DNA from: Candidatus Auribacterota bacterium | GTDB taxonomy: Bacteria; Auribacterota; Tritonobacteria; UBA1439 | Reading direction: 5' to 3' | Length of the DNA: 38,379 nt | Assembly (NCBI GenBank): GCA_026392015.1 | Contig: JAPLCW010000171.1 | Coordinates: forward strand, 1 to 38,379 | In this document: positions 7,350-15,893 of the stretch, piece by piece | How positions within the stretch are numbered: position 1 is the first letter of the stretch | How the letters are laid out: every line of letters starts with the position of its first letter | Position numbers and translations under genes: made by a program | Notes under the pieces: model-generated | The model's input: the letters and a program-made list of their open reading frames with translations, nothing else | The model's database searches: none | Told to the model about the DNA's origin: nothing

Positions 7350-8348
7350 TCATCGCACGTATACGTTTCCAGACTGTTTCCAACTTCCAGCGTTTGATTG
7401 GTAGCATCCATAATTGCCCGGCTCTTGCAGCAGGTCAATCGCATATATCATTTTATCATTACAAAAGGGATATGAAACCAGCCCGCACCAACTTCCGGCG
7501 GTCCCTGCCGTGCACCAAGTCGTACTGCCGTAGGTGTCCTTGCTCGTAACGTGCACGGGAACGCCAGTGTCTGTCGTGTTAACTTCGTGAGGGTTGTCGG
7601 CATAATAGTCAGTATAACCCGCGCATGTGAACCGTATCAGGTCGGTCGTCAGTGCTGTGATTACGCTGTCAGCCAACTTTGCGGTTGTCTCTTGGTCTGG
7701 AGATGATAGTGTATCGACCGCGCTTCTATTCCGGTGGTTGGAGTTTGCCCCTGTAATCCGAACAACTAAAGTCCAGCCTCCCCCGTCAGTACTCATGTCG
7801 CAATAGGCAGAGAAGGGAGCATTCGGTCCCGCGCCATCGGGGTCAATGGTGTAGAGATGGTCACCTGTCGCACCCCCATGAGCTAAAATATCTTTACAGG
7901 ATACGTAGATTGGTGTTGGGGTCAGCGTTGGGGTTTGGGTTTGGGTTTGGGTTTGGGTTGGGGTTGGGGTTGGGGTTATGGTTGGGGTACCGGCGATGCA
8001 TACTTTTCCCGTCTGAACTCCCCAGCTTCCCGGCTGTGTGCAAAAAAACGTCTTGCCCAACTCAACATTATCAGCAGTCGCATTGCACTGCGGGAATGGC
8101 GTGGCCATCGCTTCGTAGATCTGGTTCGTTGTCTTCATCGTCGAGCCGGGCGCTGCGCTCGGCTCCTGAAAACTTCCGGGAATGGTCGCCACCGTCCCCG
8201 AATTCAGGTAGTCATAAATCTGCGAGAGCGAATACATCCTGCTTCCCGCTGTGGGGGCGCCGGGTGAATCAATACTTCCCGCGGCAACCATACCGCACAA
8301 CCCCGCCGCAACCATACCGCTTAAAACTATCACTAATGTTGCTCTCAT
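7350..8348 (-). CDS. Array gene 6: secreted fibrinogen-like domain protein
   Basis: 332 residues from ATG 8348, behind GGAGGCAGGAAAG. An alternative ATG at 8441 also has a good site (GAGGAGGGAC) and would add 31 residues encoded by the conserved leader; the signal peptide argues for 8348. Signal peptide, N-terminal domain (SRMYSLSQIYDYLNSG, FFCTQPGSWGVQTG), a linker with Thr-Gln repeats (TPTQTQTQTQTPTLTPTP), then a fibrinogen-like domain (SCKDILAHGGATGDHLYTI, YCDMSTDGGGWTLVV) ending NVYVR. The linker DNA is a microsatellite-like run that could promote recombination or slippage. As the outermost member it may hold the promoter side of the array. Confidence 0.87.
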   Translation of the reverse strand: MRATLVIVLSGMVAAGLCGMVAAGSIDSPGAPTAGSRMYSLSQIYDYLNSGTVATIPGSFQEPSAAPGSTMKTTNQIYEAMATPFPQCNATADNVELGKTFFCTQPGSWGVQTGKVCIAGTPTITPTPTPTQTQTQTQTPTLTPTPIYVSCKDILAHGGATGDHLYTIDPDGAGPNAPFSAYCDMSTDGGGWTLVVRITGANSNHRNRSAVDTLSSPDQETTAKLADSVITALTTDLIRFTCAGYTDYYADNPHEVNTTDTGVPVHVTSKDTYGSTTWCTAGTAGSWCGLVSYPFCNDKMIYAIDLLQEPGNYGCYQSNAGSWKQSGNVYVR

Positions 8349-8441
8349 CTTTCCTGCCTCCATTAATTTGGCTGTTTCCCTTTTATATAAACCGGCTTTC
8401 CCCAAAAAATGGATAACATTAAGTAACTTTTCCATCCGCAT

Positions 8442-9113
8442 GTCCCTCCTCGCTTTACTTTACAAAATCATCATTCTTTGACCACTGGTGACCACTATAC
8501 AGGGACATCTGCTGTTACAAAATTAGGGCACCTGGAGTTTCACGATACTGACCCTTAAGAAAAGGGGGGTTCCTCCCGTCAGCCAAATGAAGGGGGTAGT
8601 AAAATTGACAATATCAATGCTCAGAAACATCGTCATTTCGCACACCTATATAGAGTGAGATAACTGCAAGTTTCGTGCCAACGGCACAATTTATTTTCAC
8701 AAATAAAAAAAAGTTGTACTAAGCTTGAGGAGAAGTAGTTGAAACTATATGTGCAAAGATGAACATTATTACCAAACACTAAAAAATGATGAATTGCATA
8801 CTTTGTTTGCACCCACAAGCGTTAAAAATGTACACTTTGTTTACAATTCTGAACTGAACAAACGTATCATAGGACGGCTCGGGGACAGCTTGACAGGCAC
8901 AGTTTTACCTATCTTACCACAGCTCATCTTTATCGATTCGTCAATCACAGTTGCTCCGGCAAAACAGCTCTTTGCGTCCCCTCTCCGCAATAAACGGCAG
9001 TACATTCAATCCAATTGGGATTTGAGGTTATTTGTAAATTGCGTGGGTGTGTCAAAACCCCAGGAGAATGAAGAGGGCGCAGCAAAGTCTTAAGCTCGGC
9101 TAGTAATGTTCAA
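8442..9113. other. Intergenic stretch with no gene I can support
   Basis: AT-rich spacer. An open frame of 114 codons at 8749-9093 on the plus strand has no recognisable motif, signal peptide or ribosome-binding site. The string GCATACTTTGTTTGCAC near 8799 recurs near 13654, and GCAAGTTTCGTGCCAA near 8666 recurs near 20192, so this is probably eroded repeat material. Confidence 0.5.
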
Positions 9114-9335
9114 TTAGAATGTTCCGGAAGACTTCGCTGCCCTGAGGGCCATAAATACCGCCTCCGGGGTGTAGAGAGACTTCCTGAGCCGCACTCCTAC
9201 CGCGTCGAATATCGCGTTCGAGATCGCCGGGAGAGGGCCGTTGATGTTCACCTCAGGAATCGACTTCGCCCCGAACGGCCCGCTCGGCTCGTAGGTCGGA
9301 ACGAGGAAGGTCTTTATCTCGGGAAGGTCGCGCAA
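9114..9335 (-). pseudogene. Duplicated 3' fragment of a molybdenum-hydroxylase large subunit
   Basis: The last ~70 codons of a xanthine-dehydrogenase-family Mo subunit. It encodes RDLPEIKTFLVPTYEPSGPF, GAKSIPEVNINGP and a changed tail ending AAKSSGTF. Over about 170 bases it is nearly identical to the end of the intact gene at 9480-11795, and it keeps the catalytic-loop Glu. Similarity stops at about 9333, only a few bases from the palindromic element at 9346, so the 5' part was lost at that junction. It cannot make a functional subunit. Confidence 0.8.
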
Positions 9336-9345
9336 GAGGATAAAC

Positions 9346-9485
9346 CGGTGACATCTTACCTAATACATTGGGCTGTAGGTTGATGCATACAAAACATATT
9401 GTCAAGGCTAACATCGCCTAATTAGTTGACAAAATGTTTTAGTTACATCAACCACGTAATGAAGTAATTAGGTAAGATGTCACCG
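9346..9485. mobile_element. 140-bp palindromic (MITE-like) element
   Basis: Ends are a 19-bp perfect inverted repeat, CGGTGACATCTTACCTAAT (9346-9364 and 9467-9485). The interior is also imperfectly palindromic: GGTTGATG, AAAACAT and TTGTCAA each recur inverted in the other arm, so the whole element can fold as one hairpin. It separates the intact Mo-subunit gene from its duplicated fragment. The stop codon of the intact gene (CGG TGA) lies within its right end. No target duplication was seen and there is no coding capacity. Confidence 0.7.
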
Positions 9486-11795
9486 CTTTTTAAGTGCTTT
9501 GTACACAGCTTCCGGCGTATAGGGAGGCTTCCTGAGCCGCACTCCTACCGCGTCGAATATCGCGTTCGAGATCGCAGGGAGAGGGCCGTTGATGTTCACC
9601 TCAGCAATCGACTTCGCCCCGAACGGTCCGCTCGGCTCGTAGGTTGGAACGAGGAAGGTCTTTATTTCAGGTAGGTCTCGCGTGAAATACACACCGTAAC
9701 TACCGAAAGACGGGTTGAGCAGCTTCCCTTTAGAATTATAGATGAACCTCTCGGAAAGCGCATAGCTGATGCCATTGAGGAGGGCTCCCTCGACCTGTCC
9801 TTCCGCGAGCAGAGGATTGATGGCCACGCCGCAGTCCGTGGCGGTCCAGTAGGTTACAACCTGCACCCTCCCCGTCTCGATATCCACCTCAATCTCCGCG
9901 ACATGCGCCGCGAACGGCGGCGGGGATTGGTCTGAGTAGGCCGAAGCGAACGCAGCTATCTGGTGCTGGTCTTTCTCATAGAGGCTCCGCGTCCCCACCT
10001 GCGCCAGCGTGACCCCGCCCTTCTTTCCGACAGCCTTGCCTTCCTCAAGAACTATACCTGTTGCATCCTCCTCCAGCATCTCCGCGGCAACGCTGCGAAT
10101 CTGTCCGGCGATTTGCTCGGCGCACTTCTTCGCCGCCATTCCGGACAGATACGTCGTGCTCGATGCATAAGCCCCTACATCGAAGGGTGTAAAATCGGTG
10201 TCAGAGGAGTAAACGATTACGTCGTCCGTCTTCACCCCGAGCACCTCGGCGGCAATCTTCGCCATCACCGTGTCGGAACCGGTGCCGATGTCGGTCGCGC
10301 CGCAGAGGAGGTTGAACGAGCCGTCCTCGTTCATCTTTATCGAGCAGGAGGCCATGTCGATCTTGGGGATGGACGACCCCTGCATCAGAACCGCCATGCC
10401 GATGCCGCGCCGCACCCTGCCGGCGCCCGGGTTGTTGCGCTTCCGAGCCCACCCGCTCTCTCTCATCACAATATCAATGCACTCCGCCAAACCGCATGAA
10501 CCGATGGTCATCGCGTGTCCCTCGGCACCCTCGCCGAGCGCCGCAAAGACCGGCGACCCCTCGCCCTTTTTTATATGCAGCTTCCTGTAGAGCAGCGCAA
10601 CGTCCAGGCCGATCGCGCGCGCCATCTCATCCATCTGGATGTTCATGGCAAGCCCCGATTGAGTGCCGCCGTAGCCGCGATACGCCCCGCCCTGCAACAG
10701 GTTGGTGTAGACCGACCATGCATTGAACCGGACATTAGCGCATCTGAAAAGAGGAAGTATCTTCGACCCCGTATTCGTCAACACCGTGAGGCCGTGCGTC
10801 CCGTAGGGCCCGGCGTTCTGGAGAACCTCCATTTCTATCGCCGTGAGCGTCCCGTCTTTTTTAATACCCGTCTTGAGCCTCGTGATGGTCGGGTGCCTTG
10901 TGCGGGATGATGTGAACACTTCCTCCCTTGTGAGCTGGAGCCGCACCGGCATGCCCGTCGCGAGTGTGAGCGCGGCGCAGAGCGGTTCCGTGACGATATC
11001 CTGCTTCGAACCGAATCCGCCGCCGATCCTCGGTTTGATCACCCTGATGCGCTTCACAGGGATATCGAGAGCGCGTGCGACAATTCTGCGCACGTGGAAC
11101 GGCACCTGTGTCGAGGAGATGAGTACAAGCCTGTTTTGCGGATCGAGGTAACTGATGGTGATGTGCGGCTCGTTTGCCACATGCTGTGCGTAATGGTTTT
11201 CATACTCATGTTCAAATACCTGGTCCGCCCCGGAAAAGCCCCGCTGCATGTTGCCGATCGTCACATCAGCCCTACCGCAAAGATTTTTCTTCGGGTCCAT
11301 CTCAACGGGTATGGGGATCCTCCATTCCGGCTCGTCGTGGATTACGGGAGCTCCGGGCTTCATGGAGTCACGAGGATCAAGTATGGGTTTGAGTTCCTCA
11401 TATGTGACCTTTATAAGCAAGAGCGCCTTCTCCGCGATCTCCGTGGTCTCGGCGGCAACCACTGCAACCTCATCCCCCACAAAACGCACCTTATTGTCGA
11501 GTATAAACTTATCGTATGGGGATGGCTCAGGAAATCCCTGTCCCGCCTCGGTGATGATCACCCGCGGCACATCTTTCCAGGTGAGCACCGCACGCACACC
11601 TTCAAGAGCCCTTGCCTTTGCAACATCGATGGATTTGATCCTCGCATGCGGGTATGGACTCCTGAGCACCTTCGCCGATAGCATTCCATGGATATCATAG
11701 TCATCGGTGTAAAGGGCCTTCCCCGTGACAAGCCCCACGCCGTCCACCCTGCGTCGGACCTGATTGACTTCCTTGAACTGCCGCATATCGCTCAT
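9480..11795 (-). CDS. Xanthine dehydrogenase family, molybdenum-binding subunit (hydroxylase 1)
   Basis: 771 residues from ATG 11795 (GGAAGG seven bases upstream; an in-frame GTG at 11810 is less likely). The large subunit binds Mo-molybdopterin and hydroxylates purines or other N-heterocycles. Visible features: VDGVGLVTGKALYTDDYD at the start, GGGFGSKQDIVTEP, QNAGPYGTHG, GGAYRGYGGTQSGLAMN, GTGSDTVMAKIAAEVLG, and the C-terminal GPFGAKSIAEVN with the likely catalytic Glu. Length is normal for this family when FeS and FAD are separate proteins. It is the third gene of an FAD-FeS-Mo operon, 161 bases after the FeS gene, with a palindromic repeat in the gap. The exact substrate cannot be read from sequence. 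Confidence 0.92.
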   Translation of the reverse strand: MSDMRQFKEVNQVRRRVDGVGLVTGKALYTDDYDIHGMLSAKVLRSPYPHARIKSIDVAKARALEGVRAVLTWKDVPRVIITEAGQGFPEPSPYDKFILDNKVRFVGDEVAVVAAETTEIAEKALLLIKVTYEELKPILDPRDSMKPGAPVIHDEPEWRIPIPVEMDPKKNLCGRADVTIGNMQRGFSGADQVFEHEYENHYAQHVANEPHITISYLDPQNRLVLISSTQVPFHVRRIVARALDIPVKRIRVIKPRIGGGFGSKQDIVTEPLCAALTLATGMPVRLQLTREEVFTSSRTRHPTITRLKTGIKKDGTLTAIEMEVLQNAGPYGTHGLTVLTNTGSKILPLFRCANVRFNAWSVYTNLLQGGAYRGYGGTQSGLAMNIQMDEMARAIGLDVALLYRKLHIKKGEGSPVFAALGEGAEGHAMTIGSCGLAECIDIVMRESGWARKRNNPGAGRVRRGIGMAVLMQGSSIPKIDMASCSIKMNEDGSFNLLCGATDIGTGSDTVMAKIAAEVLGVKTDDVIVYSSDTDFTPFDVGAYASSTTYLSGMAAKKCAEQIAGQIRSVAAEMLEEDATGIVLEEGKAVGKKGGVTLAQVGTRSLYEKDQHQIAAFASAYSDQSPPPFAAHVAEIEVDIETGRVQVVTYWTATDCGVAINPLLAEGQVEGALLNGISYALSERFIYNSKGKLLNPSFGSYGVYFTRDLPEIKTFLVPTYEPSGPFGAKSIAEVNINGPLPAISNAIFDAVGVRLRKPPYTPEAVYKALKKR

Positions 11796-11854
11796 CTTCC
11801 GACCTTCCACCTCATCGTCACTAACAAAATGATCATAACCGCTGTTTCTTCTTC

Positions 11855-11935
11855 AATCCGCGTGCATCCGCGTAATCTGCGGTTAGAAACCTTTGAAGCC
11901 TTTTAAACCGCGGATTGCGCGGATTTCCGCGGATT
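11855..11935. repeat. Palindromic CCGCGGATT-type repeat
   Basis: AATCCGCGTGCATCCGCG (from 11855) is inverted around 11905-11935 (CCGCGGATTGCGCGGATTTC). It belongs to the same AATCCGCGG family as the repeats at 27376 and 37659, and interrupts the operon between the FeS and Mo subunit genes. Confidence 0.65.
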
Positions 11936-11956
11936 AATAAAGTGCGACCGCGGTTC

Positions 11957-12421
11957 CTACCTCTTTTTCCGCTTCTTCGCCGCGAGCTTCACCGCATCGA
12001 TGATTTTCACGTAGCCGGTGCACCGGCAGTAGTTCCCGTCAAGCGCCTGTTTAATTTCTTCCTCTGTCGGTTCCGGCTTCTCATCAAGCAACGCCTTTGT
12101 TGAGAGTATGAACCCAGGAGTACAGTAGCCGCATTGAACCGCGCCCGCATCAAGGTATGCCTCCTGAATAGGGTGCAGCTTATCAACGCTCCCCAACGCC
12201 TCTATGGTGGTGATCTCCCGTCCCTCCACCACGCCGACCAGCAGCAAGCATGAGTTCACCGGCCTGCCGTCGAGGAGGACTGTGCACGCCCCGCAGAACC
12301 CATGCCCGCAGCCGAATTTTGCACCCTTGTACCCCTCGCGGCGCAGGACATCGAGCAGGATCTCTCCCGGGCCGGCTTCGACAACTCTCATCTTGCCGTT
12401 GATCTTTAATGTGATTTTCAT
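11957..12421 (-). CDS. Xanthine dehydrogenase family, 2Fe-2S subunit (hydroxylase 1)
   Basis: 154 residues, the electron-transfer subunit carrying two [2Fe-2S] clusters. The plant-type cluster motif is GCGHGFCGACTV with the fourth Cys in NSCLLL. The second, helical cluster is CGYCTPGF with its other pair in YCRCTGYVKI. All eight cysteines are present and the length is typical. The ATG overlaps the TGA of the upstream FAD-subunit gene (ATGA at 12418-12421), indicating translational coupling. Confidence 0.95.
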   Translation of the reverse strand: MKITLKINGKMRVVEAGPGEILLDVLRREGYKGAKFGCGHGFCGACTVLLDGRPVNSCLLLVGVVEGREITTIEALGSVDKLHPIQEAYLDAGAVQCGYCTPGFILSTKALLDEKPEPTEEEIKQALDGNYCRCTGYVKIIDAVKLAAKKRKKR

Positions 12422-13284
12422 AACGCACCACCCGCCGCGGAAAATGCCTTTTCCAGGACCCTCCGCGCAATAACAATCGCGAGCTCCTTCTTATACTCTC
12501 CGCTCACGCGCAAATCTTTTGTCATCGCAACTGAGTTGACTGCCGCGATAGATGCCTCTTTGATCCGAGCCGAATCAGGAGGTTTGCCCTCCAGTATTTT
12601 CGCGGCTGCCTTCGAAATCCGGGGAAGGAGCTGAAGTCCCACGATGGCAAGCCGCGCTGAGGAGCATTTACCCGATCTATCGACCGACACGCATGCCGCG
12701 GCTGAGACAATCGCGAAAGTATTGGCTGTCTCGGAGAATTTTTCATAGGCCGCTCCCGAACGCCCTTCCCCGGGAGGAATCAGTATCTCTTCGAGAAACT
12801 GCTCATGTTTGAGGAGGGAAAGAGGTTGGGTCTTATAAAACTGCTCGCAGGTAAGCTTTTTCAACCCCTTGGCGCCCCGGATGATGAACAACGCCCCGGC
12901 TGCACAGTAAATCGCCGGGAGATCAGACCATATGAAGAGACGGATGGCGTTTCCGCCGACGGTGATCAAGTTCCTATTGGTGGTGGCCGCAACTTTCGAG
13001 GCCGACTGCGCGAGCAATCCGTTTCTGAATTTTGCGGCAACCGGCGACTTGGCGAGCTGTTCTATGGTGACGAGCGCTCCCAGGTGGAGACCCTTGGAAT
13101 CGAGCCTTATCCTGTTTAGACCCAGAGCCCGCAAACTCGCGAGTTCCGAGATCTTTGGAGGAACGGAGAAGGAGAACGACACCCCTCCCCCGACAGGTGC
13201 GACCCGTCCCTTCCCTGCCTTGAGAAGCGCGATCAGTTCACGAACAGTTCCGGGATAATGGATTTTTAATATTCTCTGAGTCAC
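12418..13284 (-). CDS. Xanthine dehydrogenase family, FAD-binding subunit (hydroxylase 1)
   Basis: 288 residues starting with GTG (13284). It passes electrons from the Fe-S clusters to the final acceptor. The CO-dehydrogenase-flavoprotein-like fold is seen in LHLGALVTIEQLAKS, NLITVGGNAIRLFIWSDLP and the C-terminal domain (ACVSVDRSGKCSSARLAIVG). The first FAD-binding loop, usually AGGTDL, reads VGGGVSFSF here, so cofactor contact may differ; the second (GGN) is kept. First gene of the operon. Confidence 0.88.
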   Translation of the reverse strand: MTQRILKIHYPGTVRELIALLKAGKGRVAPVGGGVSFSFSVPPKISELASLRALGLNRIRLDSKGLHLGALVTIEQLAKSPVAAKFRNGLLAQSASKVAATTNRNLITVGGNAIRLFIWSDLPAIYCAAGALFIIRGAKGLKKLTCEQFYKTQPLSLLKHEQFLEEILIPPGEGRSGAAYEKFSETANTFAIVSAAACVSVDRSGKCSSARLAIVGLQLLPRISKAAAKILEGKPPDSARIKEASIAAVNSVAMTKDLRVSGEYKKELAIVIARRVLEKAFSAAGGAL

Positions 13285-13392
13285 CTGAAAATCCCCGTTG
13301 TCAGCTCGGGATTCTTTACTCCGAATCCTTGTGAGCGGGGGAAGAATATCAAAAATACCCGCGCATCTTCAAGCTGAATACGACGAATATGG

Positions 13393-13567
13393 GTAATGGC
13401 TCAGTATTGGGGAGAAACTATAATTGCAGGGGTTCGATTTATCGAACCCGGGCGCGATAAAACTTGACCTGTCGAAGACCCTGAGCGAAGTCGAAGGGAC
13501 CTTGCCGAAGGATCGCGCCCCTACACTACATAATTATGCAATCCCCCCTCCGTCACTGACTCATTAC
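13393..13567. mobile_element. GTAAT-end MITE, copy a (REP-B cargo)
   Basis: 175 bp with inverted ends GTAATGGCTCAGT and GTAATGAGTCAGT. The interior carries a nested palindrome (GTTCGATTTATCGAAC; CTTGCCGAAGGATCGCGCC). ATATGG directly flanks both ends (13387-13392, 13568-13573), a 6-bp match. It sits in the 600-base gap between the molybdenum-hydroxylase operon and the plus-strand gene at 13886; in the rest of that gap (13568-13885) I see no gene. Confidence 0.75.
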
Positions 13568-13885
13568 ATATGGACATCCCTCTTCAATCCAGATGAAGGG
13601 ACCCCTTCAGGGTGAGGCACTACGAGGTGCCGTACTATGGAAAATTGAGACTGCATACTTTGTTTGCACTTTCCGATACAAAATCATATAAATTACTAGA
13701 TGTCAAATATTTGTCATTTCTGGATACAAAATCGCCCGCCCAATTGACAACCCCTCAAAATAGTGCGACCTATTAAGTAGTAGTAGTGCGAGATCAAAAG
13801 GTTAAGATATCTACGTAACTATAAGGTTTGCAGTATATTGGGTTACTGGTAATAGAGGCCGGAGCGGCTTTATGAAGGTTGTCTT

Positions 13886-15613
13886 ATGACATCAAAATGT
13901 GTGTTTCGCAGGCGTATGCATCGTGTTTTAACAACTGCCGCCCTATTTATTTTTTCCGGTTTCCCCTTCCTACAATTCGCCTATGCCACGGATCTTACCA
14001 TATACACCATCAATGTAAGCAAAGGTGCGAGCACGCTGATCGTATCAGAAGACGGTGGGACGCGAAAAACCATGCTCATCGACTCCGGCATCAATGGGAC
14101 GCAGGTCAGGAATTGTCTAACCTCTTTGGGAATCAACAGCATTGACTATACGATCCTGACGCATGCCCATGATGACCACTACGGCGGGTTCAACGAAATC
14201 ACCAGTGCCGGCATCAGCCTCGGGAGTTGCTACAGCTATACTTCAGGCATTTGGAACGGAGTTAGTTTTCAGCAGATCGGCGTCTACAACAACCCGTCAT
14301 ATTCGGGAACGGACACGTTCGATCTCGGCGGGGGCGTTATTGCCCGATGCGTCGTTGCGATTGGATATATAACCGGGGGCGCCCACAAATCGGTTTCCGA
14401 AGAGAACTCAAAAAGTGTGGGAATTCTCCTCACATACGAGGGATTTGATCTTATTGTGGCGGGAGATAATGGAGGAGATAGTACTTATGGCGATGTGGAG
14501 ACGCCTCTCGCCAATGCAATTTACACCAACAACATTGACGTTCTGAGCGTCAATCACCACGGCAGTGCAAATAGCACCAATGCATACTATTGCTATAAGC
14601 TCAAACCCGAGGTCGCACTTATATCGGTAGGTTCGAGCAGTAATAGCAATTGGAATTTCCCAACGCAGGAATGCCTCGATCATTTAGACGATGCCTCTGA
14701 TACCTACCCAGATTGGGATGGCGTTCAGGATATTTATGTGACAGAGCATGGAGCTGGGTCTGCGCCGGGCTCAGCCCCCAACATGACCTACGAAAACTCA
14801 AACATAGTAATATCCTATTCCGGCGGCAGCACATACACAGTCACAGGCACTACATCAGGAACAGTCACCTATGACGTTGACGAAACCGTCGGTCCAACTG
14901 CGACCCCCACGGATACATACACCCCCACGCAAACGCCGACCCGCACGCCCACGCGAACACCCACGCCCACCCGAACGCCCACACGAACCCGAACGCCCAC
15001 ACGAACCCCAACGATAACGCCGACGCCGACCGCCACAATCCTAGGAGGATCGACCCCTGCGCCGACATCAACCCCCACAGTGACGTCGGAGCCGACACAC
15101 ACACCAACCTCCTCACCGACAGCAACCGATGAACCTATAGAAATGCCGACGCTGACACCTACTCCGGAACCAACATCCATACCCACTGACCCCCCCGCCC
15201 CTCCGCCCTCGGAGACGCCGATTTCGCCTGAGCCCACCGAGACGCCTCTCCCTTCCGAGCCGGTGGATGTAACTCTGGAAACTCAGAGCGCTGTCGCGGG
15301 AAACAGAATCAGCATCTTTGCTGAGGTTTTGCCCGTTGGTCAGTCGGTAGATGCGTACCTTGTTTTCCAGCTACCCAGCGGAATGCTCTACTTCCTGAGT
15401 GTCTACGGAGATAGCCAGAGCGCAAGGCCATATGCAAGAAATGTAACGATCACAAATGGATGGCGGGGCAAGGTGAACGAGATAGTGATTCCTCAAAATA
15501 CAATGCCTGGCTCGTACCTTTGTTATACCGCGCTATTTCCGGCAGGCACTCCCCCCAGTTTCACCGGCGCGATTGGCGATATAGATGTAGATCCCCTCGA
15601 GATACTCCCCTGA
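13886..15613 (+). CDS. Secreted metallo-beta-lactamase-fold protein with Pro/Thr linker (1)
   Basis: 575 residues, the only intact plus-strand gene. A signal peptide (to about 35, ending FAYA) precedes a ComEC/Rec2-like metallo-beta-lactamase domain: LIDSGING, the metal-binding [10 protein letters not shown] (93-98), the aspartate site VAGDNGG, and NHHGSANS. These fit a two-metal hydrolase, perhaps a nuclease or phosphodiesterase. A ~120-residue linker rich in Thr-Pro-Thr-Arg repeats follows ([20 protein letters not shown]), then a ~110-residue beta-rich C-terminal domain ([19 protein letters not shown]) resembling those of the two paralogues at 15894-19901. Substrate unknown; secretion is inferred from the signal peptide. 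Confidence 0.88.
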   Translation: MTSKCVFRRRMHRVLTTAALFIFSGFPFLQFAYATDLTIYTINVSKGASTLIVSEDGGTRKTMLIDSGINGTQVRNCLTSLGINSIDYTILTHAHDDHYGGFNEITSAGISLGSCYSYTSGIWNGVSFQQIGVYNNPSYSGTDTFDLGGGVIARCVVAIGYITGGAHKSVSEENSKSVGILLTYEGFDLIVAGDNGGDSTYGDVETPLANAIYTNNIDVLSVNHHGSANSTNAYYCYKLKPEVALISVGSSSNSNWNFPTQECLDHLDDASDTYPDWDGVQDIYVTEHGAGSAPGSAPNMTYENSNIVISYSGGSTYTVTGTTSGTVTYDVDETVGPTATPTDTYTPTQTPTRTPTRTPTPTRTPTRTRTPTRTPTITPTPTATILGGSTPAPTSTPTVTSEPTHTPTSSPTATDEPIEMPTLTPTPEPTSIPTDPPAPPPSETPISPEPTETPLPSEPVDVTLETQSAVAGNRISIFAEVLPVGQSVDAYLVFQLPSGMLYFLSVYGDSQSARPYARNVTITNGWRGKVNEIVIPQNTMPGSYLCYTALFPAGTPPSFTGAIGDIDVDPLEILP

Positions 15614-15707
15614 TCGGGATAGCGCGGATCGTGAGGAACAAATCAACAGTTGCGGGAAATGGCGCACAATCAATCTTATTTGGGGTGGGAGCCACTATAT
15701 CAGGAAC

Positions 15708-15886
15708 GTAACTACTCAGGCAGTCAGAAGTCAGGAGCCAGAATCCAGAATGGATCGCGCATAAACTTCCAGCAGCTTGCTGACCTCTTCGAGTAACTGC
15801 ATTAACTCAGAAACATCGCCGTAGCCCAAGTCCTCACATGTCGCCGCTGGTGTCCGCATTCCAACTCCTGGCTCCTGAGCAGTTAC
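15708..15886. mobile_element. GTAAC-end MITE, copy f (S23-like cargo)
   Basis: 179 bp. Inverted ends are GTAACTACTCAGG on the left and GTAACTGCTCAGG on the right. A perfect 8-bp target duplication TCAGGAAC flanks it (15700-15707 and 15887-15894). It inserted at the very end of the gene that stops at 15894. The interior holds a 42-codon gene fragment (next entry). Confidence 0.85.
15731..15859 (-). pseudogene. C-terminal fragment of a probable four-helix-bundle (S23-like) protein
   Basis: 42 codons inside the element: GYGDVSELMQLLEEVSKLLE, then VYARSILDSGS. The amphipathic LLEEVSKLLE helix resembles the last helix of the four-helix-bundle family (23S rRNA intervening-sequence proteins, related to the Avd accessory proteins of diversity-generating retroelements). 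The CAGGAGCCAG-rich DNA after it also often follows such genes. Too short for certainty. A second copy at 23297-23495 has a stop and a frameshift in this frame. Confidence 0.45.
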
Positions 15887-15893
15887 TCAGGAA

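Noticed and set aside
120..8441. A canonical diversity-generating retroelement with template and variable repeats
   Set aside because: No pair of near-identical ~100-bp repeats differing mainly at adenines was found, the RT remnants lack the SQ-type motif 4, and the RT is dead. Only a loose analogy is kept.
8749..9093. A 114-codon plus-strand frame
   Set aside because: No ribosome-binding site, domain or signal; it overlaps repeat fragments. A short match (AGCTTGACAG.CACA) to the region at 5614 was too small to interpret.
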